Shown: positions 1 to 6,052 of the stretch, in pieces
Layout of the letters: each line of letters opens with the position of its first letter
Position numbering within the stretch: the first letter of the stretch is position 1
Source: JALONO01 sp038209965
GTDB lineage: Bacteria; Bacteroidota; Bacteroidia; Cytophagales; Thermoflexibacteraceae
Assembly: GCA_038209965.1 (NCBI GenBank)
Contig: JBBQXF010000101.1
Span: 1-17,021 of the forward strand
DNA length: 17,021 nt
Direction of reading: 5' to 3'
Translations under genes and position numbers: made by a program
The notes under the pieces: generated by a model
Seen by the model: only the letters and a program-made list of their open reading frames with translations
What the model was told of the DNA's origin: nothing
Database searches by the model: none

Positions 1-128
1 TTCATGGCTTGGCACAAGACCACTACGATCATTACGTATCCGATATCCAAGCCATCAGCGCCGAGCAATTGCACCGTTTGGCCAAAAAGTATTACACGGA
101 TGGTTTTTTGACCGTTATGGCTGGATAA
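1..128 (+). CDS. M16-family (insulinase-like) zinc peptidase, C-terminal end only
   Basis: The window opens inside a plus-strand reading frame that runs from base 3 and stops with TAA at 126-128. The 41 visible residues include SAEQLHRLAKKYYTDGFLTV and end in MAG. This pattern (an '...A.Q+..LAKKYL..+..+TVV.G' helix and terminal strand) is the usual C-terminus of M16B zinc proteases in Bacteroidota. The HXXEH zinc site would lie upstream, outside the window, so catalytic competence cannot be judged. The stop codon is only 21 nt before thyA, with no terminator between, so the two genes are probably co-transcribed. The family call rests on a short tail and is an inference. Confidence 0.6.
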   Translation, partial: HGLAQDHYDHYVSDIQAISAEQLHRLAKKYYTDGFLTVMAG

Positions 129-149
129 CAACTTAAACGACTTTCCACT

Positions 150-944
150 ATGAAACAATACCACGACCTGCTCCAGACCATACTCGACAAAGGGGTGCAA
201 AAGGGCGATCGGACCGGCACTGGCACATTGAGCATTTTTGGCCACCAAATGCGCTTTGACTTGGCGGCGGGCTTTCCCTTGGTCACCACCAAGAAGCTCC
301 ATTTCAAGTCCATTGTCCATGAACTGCTCTGGTTCCTGCGCGGGGACACCAATATCGCCTACCTGAAAGCCAACGGGGTGAGCATCTGGGACGAATGGGC
401 CGATGCAAACGGGGAACTGGGGCCGGTCTATGGCCACCAGTGGCGTTCTTGGCAAGGGGCCGGCGGCCGGGTCATTGACCAAATATCGCGGGTGGTGCAG
501 CAGATCCGGGACGACCCCAATTCCCGCCGCCTATTGGTGAGCGCGTGGAACGTGGCCGATGTGGACAAGGTCAAAGTACCCCCGTGCCATGCGCTGTTCC
601 AGTTTTATGTGGCCCATGGCAAGCTTTCCTGTCAGCTTTACCAGCGCAGTGCCGATGCGTTCTTGGGCGTGCCCTTCAACATTGCCTCCTATGCGCTGCT
701 CACCCAAATGATCGCCCAAGTGACCGGCCTGGCCCCGGGCGAGTTCATCCACTCGCTGGGCGATGCGCACCTCTATCTTGACCACTTGCCACAGGCCCAA
801 TTGCAGTTGGGGCGGAGCGATCGCCCATTGCCCCAAATGCACCTCAACCAGGCCGTGCAGGACATTTTTGGGTTTTCCTACGCAGACTTTGCGCTGGAGG
901 GCTATGACCCGCACCCGGCCATCCGGGCGGCGGTGTCGGTATAA
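150..944 (+). CDS. thyA: Thymidylate synthase ThyA
   Basis: Cytoplasmic enzyme that methylates dUMP to dTMP using 5,10-methylene-tetrahydrofolate, which is oxidised to dihydrofolate. The protein has 264 residues, the same length as Escherichia coli ThyA, and the key residues fall at the same positions. The catalytic cysteine is C146 in PPCHALFQFYV. The phosphate-binding arginines are R21, R126 and R127 (DDPNSRRLLV) and R166. R166, S167 and D169 lie in the QRSADAFLG segment, and N177 in PFNIASYALL binds the dUMP base. The ATG at 150 gives the canonical N-terminus (MKQYHDLL). No dihydrofolate reductase follows; the next gene is unrelated. It is probably read through from the upstream peptidase gene. 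Confidence 0.98.
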   Translation: MKQYHDLLQTILDKGVQKGDRTGTGTLSIFGHQMRFDLAAGFPLVTTKKLHFKSIVHELLWFLRGDTNIAYLKANGVSIWDEWADANGELGPVYGHQWRSWQGAGGRVIDQISRVVQQIRDDPNSRRLLVSAWNVADVDKVKVPPCHALFQFYVAHGKLSCQLYQRSADAFLGVPFNIASYALLTQMIAQVTGLAPGEFIHSLGDAHLYLDHLPQAQLQLGRSDRPLPQMHLNQAVQDIFGFSYADFALEGYDPHPAIRAAVSV

Positions 945-989
945 GCGCCATTTTGAGGGGTGGGTGCGCGAATAATCCCGAATTTTTCC

Positions 990-997
990 TATTTTAG
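990..997 (+). promoter_or_regulatory. Possible -7 promoter element for the 201-residue gene
   Basis: TATTTTAG matches the Bacteroidota -7 consensus TAnnTTTG at all but one fixed position and lies 18 nt before the ATG at 1016. No TTG sits at the expected -33 distance, so this is weak. Read-through from thyA (71 nt upstream) is an alternative. Confidence 0.3.
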
Positions 998-1015
998 CCC
1001 TCCATAAACAGCGGG

Positions 1016-1621
1016 ATGACCATGAAATTTGATGAACTTGAGATCGCGGCCCTATTGACAAACCGAACCATCCAATCGCAAGTCCAACAGCTCAAGGCCC
1101 AATGGGCTTTCCGCGACCTGGACGACGGGGATTTCTTTGCCCTCCTCCTCTTGGCCCCCGCCATTGGACTGGCCATGGCCAATGGCAGCATCAGCCTGTA
1201 CGAAGAACTGGCCCTGAACAAAAAGGCCCGGCATTTCTCCAAAGGGAACTATTTCTTGCGCAAAGACCCGATAATGGAAGGGATGAGCAAGTTTATCAAT
1301 GATTTTGCCCAATTTGAGCAACCCAGCTATGAACTGCTAGCCAGGGTAATGGCCAATGCGCTGGCCCGTTACCCTGAAGTGGCGCTCCGCCCGGCCCAAA
1401 CTGAATTTGATCCACCAGATTTTCGGGCAGTATTGCTCAACGGACCTTACGTAGTGGTGAAAATGTTGGGGGCATTGTTCTTGAACGACGAGGATCTAAT
1501 CCTGCAGCCGAGGGGGATTTCGCGGACCGAGTACGACAAGCTGGTCATCATTGGCCAGTACCTTGGCTTGGGCAATACCGAAATCTTCCAAGCATTTTGC
1601 CAGACTTACACCCTTCCGTAG
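1016..1621 (+). CDS. Unrecognised 201-residue cytoplasmic protein
   Basis: A complete ORF from an ATG at 1016 (a second ATG follows two codons later at 1022) to TAG at 1619. I do not recognise the family. It has no signal peptide. A hydrophobic alanine/leucine-rich segment (about residues 41-56, FFALLLLAPAIGLAMA) is interrupted by small and polar residues and could be a buried helix, not necessarily a membrane span. The rest is mixed alpha-helical sequence with charged residues, and there is no cysteine-rich or obvious catalytic motif. Composition and codon use resemble the neighbours, so it looks native. It converges on the acylphosphatase gene with only 19 bp between the stops. It may be a lineage-restricted conserved protein. 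Confidence 0.75.
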   Translation: MTMKFDELEIAALLTNRTIQSQVQQLKAQWAFRDLDDGDFFALLLLAPAIGLAMANGSISLYEELALNKKARHFSKGNYFLRKDPIMEGMSKFINDFAQFEQPSYELLARVMANALARYPEVALRPAQTEFDPPDFRAVLLNGPYVVVKMLGALFLNDEDLILQPRGISRTEYDKLVIIGQYLGLGNTEIFQAFCQTYTLP

Positions 1622-1640
1622 GCCAGAAGCTGAGATACTG

Positions 1641-1910
1641 CTATCGCTTCACTTCAAATCCTTTCAACCCTTTTACATCGGCTTCTTCCAAATCGATGTC
1701 TTTCACTTGGGCATAGGCTGGGCCGTTTTGGCACCATTGGATAAACTCGTCCAATATTTCGTCATTGCCTTCTACTTCTACATAAACCTCGCCCGAGGGA
1801 AGGTTTTTTACCATACCGGCAATGCCCAGTTGTTCAGCTTTGGCTTTGGCAGAGGCCCGGAAGTAACAGCCCTGCACTTTGCCGGAAATGGTAATATTGT
1901 AATGTCTCAT
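1641..1910 (-). CDS. acyP: Acylphosphatase
   Basis: Small cytoplasmic enzyme that hydrolyses the carboxyl-phosphate bond of acyl phosphates such as acetyl phosphate or 1,3-bisphosphoglycerate. At 89 residues it has the normal family length. The N-terminal signature GKVQGCYFR ends in R18, the phosphate-binding arginine (R23 in the muscle enzyme). N36 in VKNLPSGEV corresponds to the catalytic asparagine (N41). The family's usual valine after QG is a cysteine here (QGC), which is tolerated in some homologues. The start is only 4 nt past the thioesterase stop, so the two genes are almost certainly translated from one message. Confidence 0.95.
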   Translation of the reverse strand: MRHYNITISGKVQGCYFRASAKAKAEQLGIAGMVKNLPSGEVYVEVEGNDEILDEFIQWCQNGPAYAQVKDIDLEEADVKGLKGFEVKR

Positions 1911-1914
1911 TGTA

Positions 1915-2487
1915 TTAGTTTACTGGTTGGTAAAGCAGTCTGCACCGTTCTTGTTCGAGTTTGGGCAACTCGCGCTCTATTTGCAAATTTGTTTTTGCAT
2001 TATTAAGTTCACTTTTGTACAATTCCCGGATCTGTTTCCGCTTAATGGCTTCCAAAAACCGGCGCACATCGTCGCGGTTTTCCAAACCCAGCCGGGGCAC
2101 GGTCCGGGGCAGCCCGTTCTCTCCCTTGGCCACCATGGTAAAGTAGGAAGTGTTGGTGTGCTTCACCATGCCTGCCAAGAAATTCTCGGCCACTACCTTG
2201 ATCCCCACCAGCATCGAGCTGCGGCCCACGTGGTTGACCGACGCAAACAGAGAGACCATTTCTCCCACTTCCACTGGTTGCAAAAACTCTGCCCCTTCGA
2301 CACTAACGGTGACACAATAACTGCTGCTATGTTTGGAAGCACAGGCATAGGCCACTTTGTCCATGAGCGAAAGCAGCATTCCACCGTGGATCTTGCCGCC
2401 AAAGTTGGCGTAGGCAGGGATCATCAGTTCAGAAACGGTCGTGCGTGAATAACTGACCGGGCGGAAGGTATCTTCAAAGATTTCCAT
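1915..2487 (-). CDS. Hotdog-fold acyl-CoA thioesterase
   Basis: Predicted acyl-CoA thioesterase of the YciA/BACH (ACOT) hotdog family, hydrolysing acyl-CoA to free acid and CoA in the cytoplasm. The 190-residue protein starts MEIFEDTFRPVSYSRTTVSE. A longer frame upstream runs through non-homologous sequence and overlaps the preceding gene, so the ATG at 2487 is preferred. Family hallmarks are ANFGGKIHGGMLLSLMDKVA with the active-site aspartate in LMDK, followed by VTVSVEGAEFLQPVEVGE and the VNHVGRSSMLVGIKV strand. The last 60 residues are a charged helical tail (RRFLEAIKRKQ onward). It sits 61 nt after the glycosyltransferase stop and 4 nt before acyP. The natural acyl-chain length cannot be told from sequence. 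Confidence 0.9.
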   Translation of the reverse strand: MEIFEDTFRPVSYSRTTVSELMIPAYANFGGKIHGGMLLSLMDKVAYACASKHSSSYCVTVSVEGAEFLQPVEVGEMVSLFASVNHVGRSSMLVGIKVVAENFLAGMVKHTNTSYFTMVAKGENGLPRTVPRLGLENRDDVRRFLEAIKRKQIRELYKSELNNAKTNLQIERELPKLEQERCRLLYQPVN

Positions 2488-2548
2488 ACAGACAATAAAC
2501 GGGCGTAAATGTGCGAATGTTTTAGGGAAGCCGGGCACTTTTCCCAAA

Positions 2549-3808
2549 TTATTTTGGGGGGTGGCCATTGTCCGCGAGGGGCAGCGGTGACCCCCGCCAA
2601 ATTTCTCGCACAAACTGCCGGGTGAGGTAAATGAGCAATGTCCCCAGGGCAAGGGCCATCGGGGCCAAGCCAATGTACTTTTGCGACACCAAGTAACAAT
2701 TATAGCTCATGAACGAACAGAAAATCATGACGATGGGGACAAAAAAGCGGCGCGGATAGTGGAACGCGTATAAAATGGCAAAAATATCGGCGGCAAAAAA
2801 GTAGCGCTCGTGCATGGACGGGAGCAGGTAGGGGATGCCCAGCGTGGACAGCAGGCCCAGGCTGATGATCAACCGGGGGGTGAATGCCATGCGCTTGACC
2901 ATCACCAAATAGGCGAAGAAAAACAAGAAGCCGCCCGTTAGCGCAATCCCCACATACGCTACCGGCAGGTAGGGAAACCCCGCCAGGAAGGCATAGACCG
3001 AGGGGGCGCACAGCGTGAGCGAAGGGAAATGGGTCGTTTGGTGGACGTAGATGGTGAGCACATCCAGCCAACCGCGCCCCAGCAGGCCGCTGGGGATGGT
3101 GGACAGCACGTAGGTCCCGGGGATCACCAGCAACTGGGGCAGGGTCACCTTGCCCCGCACCCAGAGCGCGGCCACGGGCAGCGCGAAAAACACCGCCTGC
3201 AATTTGAAACAAAACGCCAGCCCGACGGCCACCAGGGCATGGTCATAGCTGCCCCGGCCCATCAAATGAGCGGCCAGCACCAGAAACACGGTGTAGGTCA
3301 TATCGGCCTGTGACATGAGCGCGCTGTTGTACACCACCGTGGGGGCCACCAGCACGCCCAGCGCCGCGACAATCGCCACCTTGCGGCTCGTCACCGAGGG
3401 CAGCAAACTGCGGTAGGTGAGCCAGGCACAAGCAAAATCGGCCCCAAAAGCAATGAATTTGTACAAATACAGCGGTGGCAATGGCAGATAGGTGCCCAGC
3501 GCGACCAAATACAGGTACAGCGGCGGGTAATTGCAAAACTGGTAGGTGATGGATCCAAGCCCGTGGGCCTCAATCTGGTTGTACCACGGCAGGAGGCAAA
3601 AGCCAAAATCGGGGGCTTCGTAATTGAGATAGACCAGCCGGATCAGGCACGCCACCGACAGGCCCCCGCCCCAGAGGATGAGTTCATCCAACCGGCTGGG
3701 ATCGGCCAGCGCCCGCCGTTTTTTGAGCAGCCACTCCGCCAAGCCCACCAACCCGATGCCCAGAAGGGCCACCCCAATAAACACCAGCTGCCTCGGCGAA
3801 AAATCCAT
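2549..3808 (-). CDS. Polytopic membrane glycosyltransferase, Gpi18-like mannosyltransferase family
   Basis: A 419-residue membrane protein with about ten hydrophobic spans, resembling GT-C glycosyltransferases of the bacterial Gpi18-like group, which use polyprenyl-phosphate sugars at the outer face of the inner membrane. Diagnostic features near the N-terminus are an acidic loop after TM2 (YEAPDFGFCLLPWYNQIEAH) followed by NYPPLYLYLVAL, and near the C-terminus a PSMHERYFFAADIF segment typical of this group. The ORF can be extended to a TTG at 3847, but the ATG at 3808 (MDFSPRQLVFIG) gives a normal first membrane segment and is chosen. Acceptor and sugar are unknown. The small soluble genes downstream do not clarify its role and may simply be co-transcribed. 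Confidence 0.8.
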   Translation of the reverse strand: MDFSPRQLVFIGVALLGIGLVGLAEWLLKKRRALADPSRLDELILWGGGLSVACLIRLVYLNYEAPDFGFCLLPWYNQIEAHGLGSITYQFCNYPPLYLYLVALGTYLPLPPLYLYKFIAFGADFACAWLTYRSLLPSVTSRKVAIVAALGVLVAPTVVYNSALMSQADMTYTVFLVLAAHLMGRGSYDHALVAVGLAFCFKLQAVFFALPVAALWVRGKVTLPQLLVIPGTYVLSTIPSGLLGRGWLDVLTIYVHQTTHFPSLTLCAPSVYAFLAGFPYLPVAYVGIALTGGFLFFFAYLVMVKRMAFTPRLIISLGLLSTLGIPYLLPSMHERYFFAADIFAILYAFHYPRRFFVPIVMIFCSFMSYNCYLVSQKYIGLAPMALALGTLLIYLTRQFVREIWRGSPLPLADNGHPPK

Positions 3809-3908
3809 GTCGTTTTTTGCCACCAAAATAAAGGGTAAAAAAATCAACTTCCTTCAACAAGACAACTATTTTTGATGATTGGCCCAGTTTTAATTTATAT
3901 TCGGACGG

Positions 3909-4754
3909 ATGAAACACCTGTATTTGCTCCTTGCCCTTTTTTTGATCGGACCAGCGGCCAATGCCCAGATCAGTCCCCACCAAGTGGACTCGTTGGCCGG
4001 GGTGATCCACGGGGCCAAGCTCGGCCCCCGGTTGCGGCGCCAGATCGACTCGCTGGAAGCACTGGGCCGGCCCAAACCCCGAAACCATAAAGTGCTTTAT
4101 AGCTGGAGCACGGATGGGCTGGTCAACTTGGGGAACGTGAACCGCTTCCTGTTCAACCAGCGCGCCAGCCTGCGCTACGTGGGCGGGAAGATCTTTTGGT
4201 TTGAGCTGATCCCCGGTTTTGCCTACGGAAAAACCAACAGTCAACTGGCCGAACGAGAATGGACCGGTAATTTAAACATGACCATCTTGTACAATAAACC
4301 AGTGTATGGCTTGCTGTTTGCCATTGGTGAACGGAGCAACCTGCGGCGGATCGATCACCGCTGGTTGGCCGGGGCGGGCATCGGCTACCACACGGGCTAT
4401 GGGCCCAATAATGGCCAACGGTTCAAGTGCTCGATCAGCACGGCACTGATCAGCGAAGTGACTAATTTTGTCCAAAGCGAAGATCTACGGGTGATCCGCA
4501 GCTCCACGCGGCTGGTCATGGAATACAACTTTTTTCGCAAACGACTGCTTTTTTACCACTCCACATTTTTCCAGCCCGCGATTGACCAAGCCAACCTCCG
4601 ATGGAGCAATGGTTTGGACATCCGCGCCCCGATCAACAAAATATTGGTCCTCCAGTTGAGTGTGCTCTCCACCTACGAGAGCGTGACCGCCATGGGGCGG
4701 AGCAATTATGATCACCGGATTACCTTTGGCCTGCAACTGACCAATACCCGCTGA
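3909..4754 (+). CDS. DUF481-type outer-membrane beta-barrel protein
   Basis: A 281-residue exported protein. Residues 1-19 form a signal peptide (MKHLYLLLALFLIGPAANA, cleavage before Q20). A charged spacer with two IDSLE/VDSLAG-like repeats (residues 25-52) is followed by alternating amphipathic strands (WSTDGLVNLGNVNRFLFNQR, WFELIPGFAYGK and so on). The barrel ends in LSVLSTYESV and YDHRITFGLQLTNTR, the usual end of DUF481/YdiY-like salt-induced outer-membrane proteins. Function is unknown for most of this family. It diverges from the glycosyltransferase gene, with 100 bp between the starts. The DUF481 assignment is from pattern memory; beta-barrel topology is the safer part. Confidence 0.7.
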   Translation: MKHLYLLLALFLIGPAANAQISPHQVDSLAGVIHGAKLGPRLRRQIDSLEALGRPKPRNHKVLYSWSTDGLVNLGNVNRFLFNQRASLRYVGGKIFWFELIPGFAYGKTNSQLAEREWTGNLNMTILYNKPVYGLLFAIGERSNLRRIDHRWLAGAGIGYHTGYGPNNGQRFKCSISTALISEVTNFVQSEDLRVIRSSTRLVMEYNFFRKRLLFYHSTFFQPAIDQANLRWSNGLDIRAPINKILVLQLSVLSTYESVTAMGRSNYDHRITFGLQLTNTR

Positions 4755-4850
4755 GGGTTGCCCAGCACTGGCGAGCTGGCTGGTTGGCGCCAAAAATTGG
4801 TCTCAATGGGGCCAAACTGCTTGCTTATACTGCCCAAGCGCACTGATCGG

Positions 4851-4881
4851 TTGGCTTTTAACGCGGAAAGTTGTAAGTTTA
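4851..4881 (+). promoter_or_regulatory. Promoter (-33 TTG, -7 TAAGTTTA) for the 125-residue gene
   Basis: TTG at 4851-4853 and TAAGTTTA at 4874-4881 are separated by 20 nt, closely matching the Bacteroidota primary-sigma pattern TTG-N19-21-TAnnTTTG with one mismatch. The predicted start site near 4888 leaves a leader of about 26 nt before the ATG at 4914. Confidence 0.65.
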
Positions 4882-4913
4882 GCCTTCAATGCATTGTCCC
4901 ATTTATCTAAACC

Positions 4914-5291
4914 ATGAAATCAATGGCAAATCTCCTCTTTCAAAAATGTCGATCCGTCAATCATCACAATTACAAGCAGTTAGTTCCCGTCTATCTTGAG
5001 CAAATGGCCATTAGTGCCCAGCTTGGCTTTGGCAAGCAATATACCACCACCGAAGATTTTTTGGCCCAGTCGGGCGAGGTTGAGCTCTGGGAGGTGGTTG
5101 ATACCAGTGCCCCCACCCGAGTTTTATACGATTGCTGGGTCTATCTGGCCGACACCGCCAATGTGTTTGTGGCCGGCACCGACCAAGATGCTGGGATTGG
5201 CATGATCCAATGGAGTTTTGGGGTCACCGATCCCAAAAAAGGGAACGAAAAGCTTGTTGAAGATTTACAAAAGGCATTTGACAATAAATAA
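4914..5291 (+). CDS. Unrecognised small soluble protein, 125 residues
   Basis: A complete ORF from ATG 4914; an internal ATG three codons later (MANLLFQK) is an alternative start. I do not recognise the family. No signal peptide or membrane segment is seen. It contains two aromatic-rich strand-like segments (VELWEVVD and VLYDCWVYLADTANVFVAG) and ends in a lysine-rich helix (GNEKLVEDLQKAFDNK). It may be a small alpha/beta protein. It is a single-gene transcription unit: a strong promoter lies 26 nt upstream and a strong terminator starts 33 nt downstream. Codon use matches its neighbours. Confidence 0.75.
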   Translation: MKSMANLLFQKCRSVNHHNYKQLVPVYLEQMAISAQLGFGKQYTTTEDFLAQSGEVELWEVVDTSAPTRVLYDCWVYLADTANVFVAGTDQDAGIGMIQWSFGVTDPKKGNEKLVEDLQKAFDNK

Positions 5292-5317
5292 GTCCCAAAC
5301 CAACCATCGGCGAGGCT

Positions 5318-5365
5318 AAAATACCCACTGCCATGCTGGCTTTGGGCATGGCAGTGGGGTTATTT
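5318..5365. terminator. Bidirectional intrinsic terminator
   Basis: A perfect 13-bp stem, CCCACTGCCATGC (5324-5336) with GCATGGCAGTGGG (5346-5358), has a 9-nt loop. It is followed by GTTATTTTT on the plus strand and by TATTTTAG on the minus strand. It lies between two convergent units, the 125-residue gene and the receptor/lipoprotein operon, and can serve both. Confidence 0.9.
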
Positions 5366-5456
5366 TTAAGGGACAATAATTGAATTGGTTTACCCAACCC
5401 AAAGCAACCAACGCGGGGCAGTATCGGTGCTTCGCGGTCCTCGGCCGCAGATTGAG

Positions 5457-6026
5457 TTACTGCACTGCCACATTGAAACTGACCTCAATGTCGGTTTCGC
5501 CACCCGCTTGGAGATAGTTGGTGGCATTGAGGCCAGCAAATGCCTTGTTGAGTTCATGGCGCAGGATCACGCGCAGCGCACCCGTGGCAGCGGCCCCAGT
5601 CACTACGCGGTTGGCCAAGCCAATGGGCCGGTTGCTGGCATCGGTGTCAGAATAAGTGTGCTGGGCCAGTCCGGTAGGATTAAACACAAAGAAAAACTGG
5701 TGCACCGTGCCCTCGGCCGTGATTTCCGCATTTTTGCTCTCCACAGCGGCTCCTTTGACCTTAGCCAAGGCCACGCCCACGTTGTAGGTGGTGTTGGCCC
5801 GCAAGGCAGGGGCAGCGATCACCGCCGGCAGGCCACCCGGCCCATCGGCATCCAAAAAGCTGAACACCACGGGGGAGCCACCACCAGTGGGCGAGAAAGT
5901 GACCACCATCGAGTTGATCTCTTCCTGCTCATTTTCGGGTTCGGGATCCTTCTTGTTGCAAGCAGTGAAAAGAACACCCCCTAAAATGAGGGTCATGGCC
6001 CATTGAGAAAATTTAAACGTTGTCAT
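5457..6026 (-). CDS. Small surface lipoprotein paired with the TonB receptor (paralogue 1)
   Basis: A 189-residue predicted lipoprotein. Residues 1-22 form a signal peptide with lipobox FTAC, giving lipidated C23. The next residues, NKKDPEPENEQEE, are lysine/acid-rich, resembling the Bacteroidota export signal that sends lipoproteins to the cell surface. The mature part is a beta-rich domain with VVFSFLDADGPG (residues 53-64), HQFFFVF (109-115), QHTYSDTDASN (122-132), GALRVILRHELNK (149-161) and QAGGETDIEVSFNVAV at the end. It looks like the Bacteroidota family that automatic pipelines tend to call 'type 1 periplasmic binding fold superfamily protein', often found beside TonB receptors; that name is from memory and says little about function. 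It begins 26 nt after the receptor stop codon, so both form one operon. Confidence 0.8.
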   Translation of the reverse strand: MTTFKFSQWAMTLILGGVLFTACNKKDPEPENEQEEINSMVVTFSPTGGGSPVVFSFLDADGPGGLPAVIAAPALRANTTYNVGVALAKVKGAAVESKNAEITAEGTVHQFFFVFNPTGLAQHTYSDTDASNRPIGLANRVVTGAAATGALRVILRHELNKAFAGLNATNYLQAGGETDIEVSFNVAVQ

Positions 6027-6052
6027 AAAACTGGATTTAAGTAAGAAAAAAA

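Noticed and set aside
4755..4800. Possible terminator after the DUF481 gene (CCAGC...GCTGG)
   Set aside because: The stem is only 5 bp with an 8-nt loop and no T run follows.
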